DNA from: Staphylococcus equorum
GTDB lineage: Bacteria; Bacillota; Bacilli; Staphylococcales; Staphylococcaceae
Length of the DNA stretch: 64,000 nucleotides
Reading direction: 5' to 3'
Assembly: GCF_029024965.1 (NCBI RefSeq)
Contig: NZ_CP118982.1
Span: forward strand, 744,001-808,000
Position numbers and translations under genes: made by a program. The notes under the pieces are model-generated. The model was given only the letters and a program-made list of their open reading frames with translations, made no database searches and was not told where the DNA came from. This document shows positions 1-8,896 of the stretch, piece after piece. Within the stretch, counting starts at the first letter, position 1. Each line of letters opens with the position of its first letter.

Positions 1-483
1 TTGATTTTCTATGTTAGGCAATGCATAAGCAAAAGCTTGTGGTAATACAATTTCTTTATAAATGCTGAATTTTGATAGTCCGACAGTTTGCGCAGCTTCA
101 ATTTGATTTTGATCTACGGATTGAAGACCGCCTTTAATTGATTCAGAAAGATACGCTACGGCATGAAAAGAAAAGACGATAAAGGCAATCGCTAAAGGTG
201 AGAATATGTCAGGATTGATTGTCAAAGTGAACTGATCATTTAAAAAAAGTATAAATGAAGGTATTCCATAATATAGTATGAACAATTGAACGATTAATGG
301 TGTACTTCTAAAAAACGAATTATACACGATTATAAGTTGAGATAAGACAGGTACATGTTTGATACGAATAATCGCAAATAACGTCCCGATAATAAGACCT
401 ACGAACATAGCTACAATGGAAATAATAATTGTATTTGGCACGCCTTTAAGCACTTCACTTATAGTATATAGAATGAATGACAA
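1..483 (-). CDS. Amino-acid ABC transporter permease (partial, cut by window start)
   Basis: Inner-membrane permease of a polar amino-acid (HisM/GlnP-type) importer. The frame opens at a TTG (481-483) that sits behind TAAGGAGGA on the minus strand, and that SD overlaps the stop of the preceding permease. All 161 visible codons are open and run off the window edge, so the C-terminus is missing. Visible hydrophobic segments surround the family motif FFRSTPLIVQLF, and the later part has the EAA-type signature (QIEAAQTVGLSKFSIYKEIVLPQA). It is paralogous to the permease immediately upstream, so the two probably form a heterodimeric channel. Substrate is not shown; cystine-type import as in TcyL/TcyM is one possibility. 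Confidence 0.85.
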   Translation of the reverse strand, partial: MSFILYTISEVLKGVPNTIIISIVAMFVGLIIGTLFAIIRIKHVPVLSQLIIVYNSFFRSTPLIVQLFILYYGIPSFILFLNDQFTLTINPDIFSPLAIAFIVFSFHAVAYLSESIKGGLQSVDQNQIEAAQTVGLSKFSIYKEIVLPQAFAYALPNIENQ

Positions 484-497
484 AATGATTTTCCTCC

Positions 498-1181
498 TTA
501 AACACTATATGGTTTTTGTGTTCGTTTATCAATTAAAGTAAAGGTACCTTGAATAATTAGAGCAATAATCCAGTATATGATTGAAATTACGATATAAACC
601 TCTAGCATACCGAGTCCGTAATTGTTTCCAATGATTAGTTTGACTTGTCCCATCATATCGATGATACCAATGGTGAAAGCTAATGAAGTATCTTTGACAA
701 GTTCTATGATTTGAGTTGTTAAATTTGGTATGCTATTTCGTAAAGCTTGAGGTATAATAATATCTTTTAAAATTCTAGGATAAGATAAACCAATTGTTAA
801 TCCAGCTTCAATTTGACTATATTCCACGGATTGATAACCTGCTCTGATAATTTCAGAAAGGTATGCACCTGTATGTAAAGTGAATGCTAAGATAACAAAA
901 AACAATCTACTGAAATGGTTAATATCTATATGAATAAGTAACAATAATTGAGGTAATGCAAAATATACTAAAAAGAGTTGTAATAATAATGGTGTACTCC
1001 GTATAAATGAAAGATAAACTCTTACAATAGGAGCGAGTATTTTTGTCTTTTTGATACGAATCATTGCTAAAATAAAACCAAGTATGATTGCGAAAAAGAG
1101 AGAAACAATTATCATCAATAAAGTTAAAGGTAATTGTTGTAACACTTGTCCAAACAAATCTAACCAATTGACTGATCCCAT
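498..1181 (-). CDS. Amino-acid ABC transporter permease
   Basis: A 227-residue integral membrane permease with about five hydrophobic segments, the RSTPLLLQLF motif near residue 60 and an EAA loop (SQIEAGLTIGLSYPRILKDII) around residues 122-142. These are typical of polar amino-acid importers such as TcyL/TcyM and GlnP. Its ATG shares one base with the stop of the lipoprotein gene (TAATG), indicating translational coupling. It is third of four genes in a minus-strand operon of ATPase, binding protein, permease and permease. Family assignment is firm. Substrate is inferred only from similarity to cystine/sulfur amino-acid systems. Confidence 0.9.
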   Translation of the reverse strand: MGSVNWLDLFGQVLQQLPLTLLMIIVSLFFAIILGFILAMIRIKKTKILAPIVRVYLSFIRSTPLLLQLFLVYFALPQLLLLIHIDINHFSRLFFVILAFTLHTGAYLSEIIRAGYQSVEYSQIEAGLTIGLSYPRILKDIIIPQALRNSIPNLTTQIIELVKDTSLAFTIGIIDMMGQVKLIIGNNYGLGMLEVYIVISIIYWIIALIIQGTFTLIDKRTQKPYSV

Positions 1182-2035
1182 TAGTTTGTCACCTCCAATT
1201 TATCTTTCTGCTCATTAATTTCACTTAAATCATCAAAGACATTTATATCAAAATATTTTTTTGAAAGTGATTGTAATTTGCCTTCATCTTTAAGTTCTTG
1301 GGTTGCGCGATCCACGTCATCGTGAAGTTTTTGGTGTTTTTTATTATAAACGATATGCAATGGTTCTTTCTTCACAATACCACCTATTTTAACGTCGGCA
1401 TTTATCTGTTCTTGGATTGCTTTATATGTGTTCCAGTTTAAAAACATGGCATCACGACGTCCTTGGCTGACCATTTTTAAATTGTCTCCATTTGAAGGTT
1501 CTTGTATTGTATTGATGTCAATTTTGGGACTATGGTCTTTATTAAACTGCGTGAGTATAGAATATAAACCACCACTTGGCGCCATAGGAGTGATTTTTTT
1601 ACCCGGTAAATCTTGTAAACTATGTATGTCATTGTTGCCATTGTTTACTACTAATAAAGGTAGCGCATAACTGTAAGGCACATCTTGATAGAGAAACTGT
1701 TTTTCACGTTCTGGTGTTTTGAAAAACCAATTTATCCCCATATCAAACTTGCCTGAACCAATCCCAACTAAATTCGATTCCTCTTCACCGACCTCATATT
1801 TAAAATCATATTGAGGTAATTTCTTTTCTATTAATTTCATATAATCCATATCTAAGCCGACAAACTCATTATCTTTATTTGTATATAAATAAGGTGGATT
1901 AACTTCAGCAGAAAGTGCTACTTTAACTTCTTTTTTCTGAGAATTACTATTTGAAGCATCATTATTACCACATGCTGTTAGTACGGAAACTATCATTAAC
2001 ATTAATAAAAATGTGAAACTTCTTTTTAATGTCAT
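1181..2035 (-). CDS. Substrate-binding lipoprotein of amino-acid ABC importer
   Basis: A 284-residue family 3 solute-binding protein. The N-terminus is a lipoprotein signal with lipobox LTAC and lipidation Cys22, followed by a short Asn/Ser-rich linker, so the mature protein should be membrane-anchored outside the cell. The segment PPYLYTNKDNEFVGLDMDYMKLI is characteristic of the fold that binds polar amino acids. It would deliver substrate to the two permeases encoded downstream. Start overlaps the ATPase stop by one base (TAATG). The ligand cannot be read from sequence; cystine or a related sulfur amino acid is a guess from the resemblance to TcyJ/TcyK systems. Confidence 0.9.
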   Translation of the reverse strand: MTLKRSFTFLLMLMIVSVLTACGNNDASNSNSQKKEVKVALSAEVNPPYLYTNKDNEFVGLDMDYMKLIEKKLPQYDFKYEVGEEESNLVGIGSGKFDMGINWFFKTPEREKQFLYQDVPYSYALPLLVVNNGNNDIHSLQDLPGKKITPMAPSGGLYSILTQFNKDHSPKIDINTIQEPSNGDNLKMVSQGRRDAMFLNWNTYKAIQEQINADVKIGGIVKKEPLHIVYNKKHQKLHDDVDRATQELKDEGKLQSLSKKYFDINVFDDLSEINEQKDKLEVTN

Positions 2036-2781
2036 TAAATGTCACGCTCCGTTTCAACTCTGTTTAAAAAGCGATGGATTCTCTCAGATTTTGAATCTTC
2101 CAATACTTCTTGTGGCGTTCCACGATGGATAATTTGCCCATCATCAATAAATATAACTTGATCAGCAATTGCTTTTGCAAATTGTATTTCATGTGTAACG
2201 AGTACCATCGTCATACCTTCTTGAGCAATCGATCTAATCAGAGATAAGACGCTTTGAATTGATTCAGGGTCTAAAGCAGAAGTAGGTTCATCTAATAAAA
2301 GAACTTTTGGATTGAGCGCAAGTGCACGAACAATACCTACACGTTGGCTTTGACCTCCAGATAGCTGAATAGGGTATTTATCTTTTTGATTTAATAAATT
2401 CACGCGCTCTAAATAAGATGTAGCAATATCATTAGCTTGTTTGGAAGTGTAATTTTGACCATGTATTAAACCTAAAGTGATATTTTCAAGTATTGTTTTG
2501 TTTTTAAATAAATTGTAATTTTGAAACACCATAGCTGATTTTTGACGTAATTTAGCAATATCTTTATTTGTGTGGTGTGCAGCATCAAATGTTTCATCCC
2601 CGATTTCAATGGTGCCAGATTTAGGAAGCGCGAGTGCGTTTAACGTTCTAAGTAAAGTTGTTTTCCCGGAGCCACTTGGCCCTATAATTGCAGTAACCGT
2701 GCCCTGTTCTTGTGCAAAGCCAACGTCGTTAAGTATCGTGTTCTCGTTGTATTTATGTATGATATTTTTAACTGTAATCAT
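2035..2781 (-). CDS. ATPase of polar amino-acid ABC importer
   Basis: A 248-residue ABC ATPase with Walker A GPSGSGKTT (residues ~34-42), signature LSGGQSQRVGIVRAL and Walker B VLLLDEPTSALD, followed by the switch histidine in LVTHEIQFA. It matches the HisP/GlnQ/TcyN class that energizes polar amino-acid import. It is the first gene of a tightly coupled four-gene operon (TAATG junctions to the next two genes), so probably one transcript makes the whole importer. The promoter should lie in the 150 bp separating it from the divergent flavoprotein gene. Confidence 0.92.
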   Translation of the reverse strand: MITVKNIIHKYNENTILNDVGFAQEQGTVTAIIGPSGSGKTTLLRTLNALALPKSGTIEIGDETFDAAHHTNKDIAKLRQKSAMVFQNYNLFKNKTILENITLGLIHGQNYTSKQANDIATSYLERVNLLNQKDKYPIQLSGGQSQRVGIVRALALNPKVLLLDEPTSALDPESIQSVLSLIRSIAQEGMTMVLVTHEIQFAKAIADQVIFIDDGQIIHRGTPQEVLEDSKSERIHRFLNRVETERDI

Positions 2782-2820
2782 TCAATTTCCCCCAGTATGT
2801 CAATAAATACAAAATATCAT

Positions 2821-2839
2821 ATTAATTCTTATCGGTAAA
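2821..2839. promoter_or_regulatory. Candidate CymR-like operator in divergent gap
   Basis: The gap between the ABC importer operon and the divergent dehydrogenase contains an imperfect dyad, ATTAATTCTTATCGGTAAA. On the minus strand it reads TTTACCGATAAGAATTAAT. This loosely resembles the boxes bound by the cysteine regulator CymR. The match is from memory of the motif and imperfect; the assignment is tentative. Confidence 0.28.
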
Positions 2840-2931
2840 GTAGGGATTTGGTGCTGAAAAGCTTTCTTTCAATAATGGCGAGTGTTAAACTAAGTTTAAA
2901 TAGTAATAAAGTTAATGATGAGGTGATGAAA

Positions 2932-4083
2932 GTGAATTATTCCGCATTAATACATACGGATATTCAAGAAAAATGGATTGCAAAACTAGATACAGTTAAA
3001 ACGCAATTTAAAGAGAAAGCGGAATATAATGATATCCATTCGCGCTTTCCTTATGAAAATATTGAATGGCTAGTGAAAGAAGGATATACACTGCTTACTT
3101 TACCTAAAGCATACGGTGGTGAAGGGGCAACTGTTGAAGATATGGTTATATTACAAAGCTATTTAGGATCTATTGATGGTGCGACTGCACTTTCTATAGG
3201 ATGGCATTTAAGTGTAGTAGGCCAATTATATGAACAACAAATGTGGGAACCAACTATGTTAGATCGCTTTGCTGAAGCAGTGAAAAATGGAGCGTTAGTA
3301 AATAGAGCAGTTAGTGAAGCTGAGACTGGTAGCCCAACACGTGGCGGAAGACCTGCGACAAACGCTGTTAAAGTAAATGATGGATTTGTTGTTAATGGAG
3401 TAAAAACGTTTACTTCAATGAGTAAAGGGCTGACACATTTTGTTGTGAGTGCTTATTATGAAGACATCGATCAAGTAGGTTTTTTCTTAATACAAAAAGA
3501 TACACCTGGTGTAGAAATTGCAGATAATTGGAATATGATAGGTATGCGTGCAACTGAAAGTCATGATTTATTATTAAATGATGTGCACATCCCGCAAGAA
3601 AACTTTGTTGAAATAAGAGGCGCCGGTGGTAAGAAACCGAATGGCTGGATTTTACATATACCAAGTGTGTATCTTGGTATTGCACAAGCAGCAAGAGACT
3701 ATGCTGTAGATTTTGCTAAAAATTACAGTCCAAATAGTATTGAAGGTACAATTGGTGATATACCAACTGTGCAACAAAATATTGGGAAGATGGAAGCTCA
3801 ATTATTATCTGCACGCCATTTCTTGTGGAGTACTGCTGCGATATATAATCGTGAGGTTTCAGGTAGTAAGGTTTGGAATGAAACATCAGCAAGTAAAGTG
3901 TTGGTAATGAACCAAGGGTTAGAAGTTATAGATACAGCTATGCGAATTGTTGGTGCTAAAAGTCTTCAAATGGAAAGACCATTACAACGCTATTATAGAG
4001 ATATGCGCGCAGGTTTACACAATCCACCGATGGAAGATATGGCGTATACGAATATTGCACATAGTGTATTAGATCATTTTTAA
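2932..4083 (+). CDS. Acyl-CoA dehydrogenase-family flavoprotein (SfnB/monooxygenase-like)
   Basis: About 383 residues with the acyl-CoA dehydrogenase fold: helical N-domain (LPKAYGGEGATVEDMV), the central beta-domain segment (GVKTFTSMSKGLTHFVVSA) and the C-terminal helical bundle. I chose the GTG at 2932 because GAGGTGAT at 2920-2927 matches the 16S tail; an in-frame ATG at 2926 and a longer frame to 2848 exist but lack an SD. Solitary members of this family in Firmicutes often act on sulfur compounds or as FMN-dependent oxygenases. The divergent amino-acid importer fits that but does not prove it. The gene has no fatty-acid oxidation neighbours. Exact substrate unknown. Confidence 0.8.
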   Translation: MNYSALIHTDIQEKWIAKLDTVKTQFKEKAEYNDIHSRFPYENIEWLVKEGYTLLTLPKAYGGEGATVEDMVILQSYLGSIDGATALSIGWHLSVVGQLYEQQMWEPTMLDRFAEAVKNGALVNRAVSEAETGSPTRGGRPATNAVKVNDGFVVNGVKTFTSMSKGLTHFVVSAYYEDIDQVGFFLIQKDTPGVEIADNWNMIGMRATESHDLLLNDVHIPQENFVEIRGAGGKKPNGWILHIPSVYLGIAQAARDYAVDFAKNYSPNSIEGTIGDIPTVQQNIGKMEAQLLSARHFLWSTAAIYNREVSGSKVWNETSASKVLVMNQGLEVIDTAMRIVGAKSLQMERPLQRYYRDMRAGLHNPPMEDMAYTNIAHSVLDHF

Positions 4084-4103
4084 AAATATATAAACAAACA
4101 GTT

Positions 4104-4140
4104 AAAATACATATAGACAAATTGTCTACATGTATTTTTT
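4104..4140 (+). terminator. Rho-independent terminator after the dehydrogenase gene
   Basis: A 16-bp near-perfect stem, AAATACATATAGACAA paired with TTGTCTACATGTATTT (one mismatch), ends in a run of T. It lies 20 bp past the stop codon at 4083. Confidence 0.8.
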
Positions 4141-4177
4141 GTTATCCAAAAAAATTTAAAGATACTTATGATTACTA

Positions 4178-4231
4178 TTGTAAATTTACTTTAGTCATTA
4201 TATAATCGATTGGTAGTGATAATCATTTTCA
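4178..4231 (+). promoter_or_regulatory. fhuD2 promoter with Fur box
   Basis: TTGTAA (4178-4183) and TATAAT (4201-4206) are separated by 17 bp. Directly downstream, TGATAATCATTTTCA (4217-4231) is a 7-1-7 inverted repeat that matches the Fur box TGATAATNATTATCA with one mismatch. A repressor bound there would cover the expected transcription start, consistent with iron-repressed expression. Confidence 0.8.
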
Positions 4232-4245
4232 ATGGAGGAAAATTT

Positions 4246-5148
4246 ATGAAAAAATTATTGTTTCCGTTAATTGCTTTAGTGCTTATTTTAGCAGCATGTG
4301 GTAATAATTCGGACAGTGACTCAAAAGCTGAAACAAAGTCTTATAAATTAGATAGTGGGAAAAAGATAGATATACCAAAAGATCCAAAACGTATAGCAGT
4401 AGTTGCTCCTACATATGCTGGTGGAATTAAATATCTTGGTGGAAATATTGTTGCGGTAAATGAACAAGTCGATAGTAGTAGCCTCCTTAAAGATAAATTT
4501 AAAGATGTTGAAAAAGTTGGCGAGAATGATGTTGAGAAAGTAGCAAAAACGAAACCAGATCTAATCGTTGTATATTCTACTGACAAAAATATAAAAAAAT
4601 ATAAAAAGATTGCGCCAACAGTCGTATTTGATTACGGCAAACATAAATATTTAGATCAACAAAGGGAATTAGGTAAGTTACTTGGTAAAGAAGATGAAGT
4701 AAAAGAATGGGAAGACAAATGGAAAGCACAAACTAAAAAAGATGGTAAAGAAATTAAAGATAAAATTGGTGAAGACGCAACAGTTTCAATTTTTGATGAA
4801 TTCGAGAAGAAATTATATAGTTATGGACCAAACTGGGGTCGTGGCGGAGAAGTATTGTACCAAGCATTTGGCCTTAAAATGCCTGATAAATTAAATGATT
4901 TAGTTGAAAAAGAAGGTTGGGCTGAAGTGAAACAAGAAAAAATAGCAGACTATGCTGGCGATTATATTGTTTCGACAAGTAAAGGGAAATCAACACCAGC
5001 TTATGCCAAAACTAATCTATGGAATAACTTACCAGCAGTTCAAAATGACAATGTGCTTGAAGTGCAAGCTGAAACTTATTGGTATAATGACCCATATACT
5101 TTAGAATTTATGAGAAAAGATTTAAAAGAGAAATTTTTAAATAACTAA
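4246..5148 (+). CDS. fhuD2: Hydroxamate siderophore-binding lipoprotein FhuD2
   Basis: A 300-residue periplasmic-binding-type lipoprotein that captures ferric hydroxamates (ferrichrome, ferrioxamine) at the cell surface. Signal peptide with lipobox LAAC, lipidation Cys18. The body closely follows S. aureus FhuD2 as I recall it: PKDPKRIAVVAPTYAGG near the N-lobe, the ligand-site stretch SYGPNWGRGGEVLYQAFG, and the C-terminal TYWYNDPYTLEFMRKDLKEK. The ATG follows AATGGAGGAAAATTT. The gene stands alone between its own Fur-controlled promoter and a terminator, and the FhuCBG permease is not here, as is usual for fhuD2 in staphylococci. Confidence 0.93.
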   Translation: MKKLLFPLIALVLILAACGNNSDSDSKAETKSYKLDSGKKIDIPKDPKRIAVVAPTYAGGIKYLGGNIVAVNEQVDSSSLLKDKFKDVEKVGENDVEKVAKTKPDLIVVYSTDKNIKKYKKIAPTVVFDYGKHKYLDQQRELGKLLGKEDEVKEWEDKWKAQTKKDGKEIKDKIGEDATVSIFDEFEKKLYSYGPNWGRGGEVLYQAFGLKMPDKLNDLVEKEGWAEVKQEKIADYAGDYIVSTSKGKSTPAYAKTNLWNNLPAVQNDNVLEVQAETYWYNDPYTLEFMRKDLKEKFLNN

Positions 5149-5202
5149 TATACCGAGTTAAATTTATAAGTATTACGATTAATACTATGATCAGCTTTAA
5201 AA

Positions 5203-5247
5203 AGCGCAATTCAACGACTTAACACCGTTGAGTTGTGTTTTTTTATT
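5203..5247 (+). terminator. Terminator after fhuD2
   Basis: The stem GCGCAATTCAACG/CGTTGAGTTGTG with loop ACTTAACAC is followed by seven T residues. It closes the single-gene fhuD2 transcript. Confidence 0.85.
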
Positions 5248-5259
5248 ATATGTAAAGTA

Positions 5260-5302
5260 TTGTAAACTTTTTATTTTTAATAGTTAACATTTATGGTATA
5301 AT
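5260..5302 (+). promoter_or_regulatory. bioY promoter with BirA-type operator
   Basis: TTGTAAAC (5260-5267) and GTTAACAT (5283-5290), 15 bp apart, form the inverted repeat expected for the biotin repressor BirA in Firmicutes. An extended -10, TGGTATAAT (5294-5302), follows. The operator covers the -35 zone, so biotin-charged BirA would block polymerase and repress bioY when biotin is abundant. Confidence 0.78.
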
Positions 5303-5325
5303 TTTTTTCATTAGGAGGATTGACT

Positions 5326-5874
5326 ATGACGACAAAATATTTAGTATACACTGCTTTAATGACAGCAATTATTGGTGTATTAGGATTTGTACCAGCTATT
5401 CCATTGCCGATTATGCCAGTACCTATCGTATTACAAAATATTGGTATTTTCTTAGCGGGAATTTTACTTGGACGTAAGTACGGGGCGCTTAGTGTAATTG
5501 TATTATTATTACTTGTAGCAACTGGCTTGCCATTATTATCTGGTGGACGTGGTGGTATAGGTGTATTCGCAGGACCCTCTACTGGCTTTTTAATCATGTA
5601 TCCAGTCATTGCATATCTAATTGGTTTAGTAAGAGATTTGTATTTCAAAAAAATAAACTTTACTGTATTATTAGTTACAACAATTATCTTTGGTGTTATT
5701 TTATTAGATATTGTAGGTACAATTGTTATGGGGCTTATGACTAATTTACCTATTTCAAAATCAGTGACTTTATCACTTGTCTTCATGCCTGCGGATTTAG
5801 TTAAAGCAATTATTGCAAGTTTGATAGGTAATATTATGCTTAATCATAGTCGTTTTAAACAATTAATAAAATAA
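5326..5874 (+). CDS. bioY: Biotin ECF transporter S component BioY
   Basis: A 182-residue membrane protein of the BioY family, the biotin-binding substrate subunit of energy-coupling-factor transporters. About six hydrophobic helices are visible, with the hallmark segment VPIVLQNIGIFLAGILLG near residues 29-46 and GGRGGIGVFAGPSTGFL near residues 70-86. The start is the ATG at 5326, 7 nt after AGGAGG; a TTG at 5320 is in frame but too close. No BioM/BioN genes adjoin it, so it likely works with the shared EcfA1-EcfA2-EcfT module encoded at 55-57 kb. A BirA-type operator precedes it. Confidence 0.93.
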   Translation: MTTKYLVYTALMTAIIGVLGFVPAIPLPIMPVPIVLQNIGIFLAGILLGRKYGALSVIVLLLLVATGLPLLSGGRGGIGVFAGPSTGFLIMYPVIAYLIGLVRDLYFKKINFTVLLVTTIIFGVILLDIVGTIVMGLMTNLPISKSVTLSLVFMPADLVKAIIASLIGNIMLNHSRFKQLIK

Positions 5875-5899
5875 ATATATAAGGGCAGGTGATTGAATC

Positions 5900-6658
5900 G
5901 TGGTGATTTCGATGAAAGATATATTTCAACAAGGTGATGTTTTTGTGGATGATACACTAAAGACAATTTATCTGACACCTGACGAACCCTTAGTCTACGA
6001 TGTGAATAAATGGGATTATAAACAAATGCCGTCTATCATATCTTGGGAACAAGATATGAAAAATCAATTAGATATGCATAAAAAGCAAGCATCTCATCAT
6101 TTAGCATTTACATTTCCTGAGAATACACTTTTAGATCAACAATGGTTAGATAAAATTCAAACATATGATTTTGAACTAGGACTAATGGAACTCTATGCAA
6201 TTGAGTCCCAGAATATAAAAAAACATAAAAATGATCAAATTAAAGTCATGTTTGTTACTGAACAAACATTAGAAGATTATATTACAATTTATCGTCAATT
6301 TGCTGAACCGTTTGGCAAAGCGTATGCAGACGAAAGTATTGAAGTAATACGCAATCAATTCAATAAAGATAGTAAATCTCGTGTAATCGCATATAAAGCA
6401 GATGTGCCAGTAGGGATTTTGGATTTAATCATTTCACAATGTACTGTGGAAATTGATGGTTTTGGTGTAGATGAAAGTTATCAGAAACAAGGCATTGGCA
6501 GTACGATGCAAACTTTTGTGGCGGAAGTAGCTGATACGAAACCGATTATATTAATAGCTGACGGTGAAGACAGTGCTAAGGAAATGTATATCCGACAAGG
6601 TTACATATATATAAGTTACTGTTATCAAATTTTAAAAGAAAATGCTAAACACATTTAA
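5900..6658 (+). CDS. GNAT family N-acetyltransferase
   Basis: A 252-residue protein whose C-terminal half carries a GNAT fold. The acetyl-CoA pyrophosphate-binding motif A is seen as FGVDESYQKQGIGSTMQTFV around residues 192-211, followed by the late strand/helix DSAKEMYIRQGYIYIS. The N-terminal ~120 residues are not recognisable and may bind substrate. GTG at 5900 has AGGTGAT 6 nt upstream; ATG at 5912, preceded by GGTGAT, is an equally plausible start four codons in. It lies 25 bp after bioY and may be cotranscribed. Acceptor substrate unknown. Confidence 0.82.
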   Translation: MVISMKDIFQQGDVFVDDTLKTIYLTPDEPLVYDVNKWDYKQMPSIISWEQDMKNQLDMHKKQASHHLAFTFPENTLLDQQWLDKIQTYDFELGLMELYAIESQNIKKHKNDQIKVMFVTEQTLEDYITIYRQFAEPFGKAYADESIEVIRNQFNKDSKSRVIAYKADVPVGILDLIISQCTVEIDGFGVDESYQKQGIGSTMQTFVAEVADTKPIILIADGEDSAKEMYIRQGYIYISYCYQILKENAKHI

Positions 6659-6669
6659 ATAATATAATT

Positions 6670-6700
6670 ATTGAGACTGAGACATAAATACTCATGCTCA
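6670..6700. repeat. Fragment of the dispersed intergenic repeat (end only)
   Basis: ATTATTGAGACTGAGACATA here matches the AATTGAGACTGAGACATG end of the larger repeat at 32451-32675. Only this end is present, so it is a remnant. It lies in the gap between the convergent GNAT and fdhD genes. Confidence 0.6.
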
Positions 6701-6701
6701 A

Positions 6702-6740
6702 AAAAAGGACGCATCCGTATCAAATGGATGCGTCCTTTTT
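6702..6740. terminator. Bidirectional terminator between GNAT gene and fdhD
   Basis: A perfect 15-bp stem, AAAAAGGACGCATCC/GGATGCGTCCTTTTT with a 9-nt loop, has an A run on one side and a T run on the other. It can terminate both converging transcripts. Confidence 0.9.
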
Positions 6741-6780
6741 ATATTTAAAATCTTATTTCTGTAAAGGTCTAGATTATAAA

Positions 6781-7587
6781 TTAATATTCGGAAGTTTCAA
6801 CAGGTGTTATGCGTTCCGGATGACTGTAAATGTTGAAATTACCATCTCTAATAAATCCTATGGCAGTAATGTTTAAATCTTGAGCAAGTGTCACTGCTAA
6901 TGTTGTCGGAGCAGATTTCGATAAGATGACGCCAACACCGATTTTCGCAGCTTTGATTAATATTTCTGATGAAATACGACCGCTAAATATCAACACTTTA
7001 TTACGTACAGGTATATGTCGTTGTATGCAATAACCATATAATTTGTCTAGTGCATTATGACGACCAATATCTTGACGATGCTCAAAGAAGGTATCGCCAT
7101 CACTAATCGCAGCATTATGAAGTCCACCAGTTTGTTTGAAAATTTTACTGGCGCTTTGCAAACGGGTCATCATATTGAGTACTTGAGTTGGATTTAACAC
7201 AATTTTAGACATAGAAGTCTTTGCGACTGCCGCGTCATTTTGAAAATAAAACTCTCGACTTTTACCACAACAAGACGCAATCATGCGCTTTGTTGAATAT
7301 TCGAAACGTTCACCGAGAGATTTGGTCAATTCAACATGAGCAAACCCTTTGCTATCATCTATTTGGATAGATTTTAAGTCATCATTTTTTAAAATAGCTC
7401 CTTCAGATGCTAGGAAACCTAAGACAAGCTCTTCTAAGTGGTTAGGGCTGCAAATTATAGTCGCAAATTCTTCGCCATTTACCATAATTGTTAATGGAAA
7501 CTCAGTAACGTAATGATCTTTTGTTTCTACTAACTTACCGTTCTCAAACCGTACTATGGGTTGATTGGTCAGTATATCTTCATGCAT
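6781..7587 (-). CDS. fdhD: Formate dehydrogenase accessory sulfurtransferase FdhD
   Basis: A 268-residue FdhD, which carries sulfur from a cysteine desulfurase to the molybdenum cofactor of formate dehydrogenase. Visible features are the conserved cysteine pair in RMIASCCGKSREF near residue 105, the IGRHNALDKLYG segment and the FSGRISSEILIKAAKIG helix typical of the family. ATG at 7587 gives MHEDILTNQPIVRFENG, which lines up with staphylococcal FdhD and has GGGGTG 5 nt upstream. A GTG at 7611 would add eight residues. Its place beside the mod/moa genes fits the pathway; the dehydrogenase itself is not in the window. Confidence 0.92.
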   Translation of the reverse strand: MHEDILTNQPIVRFENGKLVETKDHYVTEFPLTIMVNGEEFATIICSPNHLEELVLGFLASEGAILKNDDLKSIQIDDSKGFAHVELTKSLGERFEYSTKRMIASCCGKSREFYFQNDAAVAKTSMSKIVLNPTQVLNMMTRLQSASKIFKQTGGLHNAAISDGDTFFEHRQDIGRHNALDKLYGYCIQRHIPVRNKVLIFSGRISSEILIKAAKIGVGVILSKSAPTTLAVTLAQDLNITAIGFIRDGNFNIYSHPERITPVETSEY

Positions 7588-7745
7588 GAGTACACCCCGT
7601 TTCATATTCACTCTTCCATTTTAGCGCATTTTTCAATGTAAAAAAAAGATTCAGTTTATGAATATAACAAAGGATTTTTAATTTACACATTGTAATATTT
7701 ATAATGATTTTTAAAATGGTCAAGATTGATTAAAAGGATATATAC

Positions 7746-8800
<1,055 letters not shown>

Positions 8801-8846
8801 TTGACAAAACATTTAGTAAACAAGTAAACTTTAATTGTGTTTACTA
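8801..8846 (+). promoter_or_regulatory. galK promoter with GalR-type operator half-sites
   Basis: TTGACA (8801-8806) and TAAACT (8825-8830) have an 18-bp spacer. TAGTAAAC (8814-8821) and AAGTAAAC (8822-8829) are tandem half-sites, and GTTTACTA (8839-8846) is their inverted partner. The sites overlap the spacer, the -10 and the start region, a good position for LacI-family repression. Confidence 0.65.
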
Positions 8847-8896
8847 GAAGAATATCATTATAGAAGAAATGATTTATATAGGAGGAGTGGGTTATT

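Noticed and set aside
5277..5786. 169-codon frame antisense to bioY
   Set aside because: Low-complexity Pro/Ile/Asn-rich translation with no SD; produced by the hydrophobic sense sequence.
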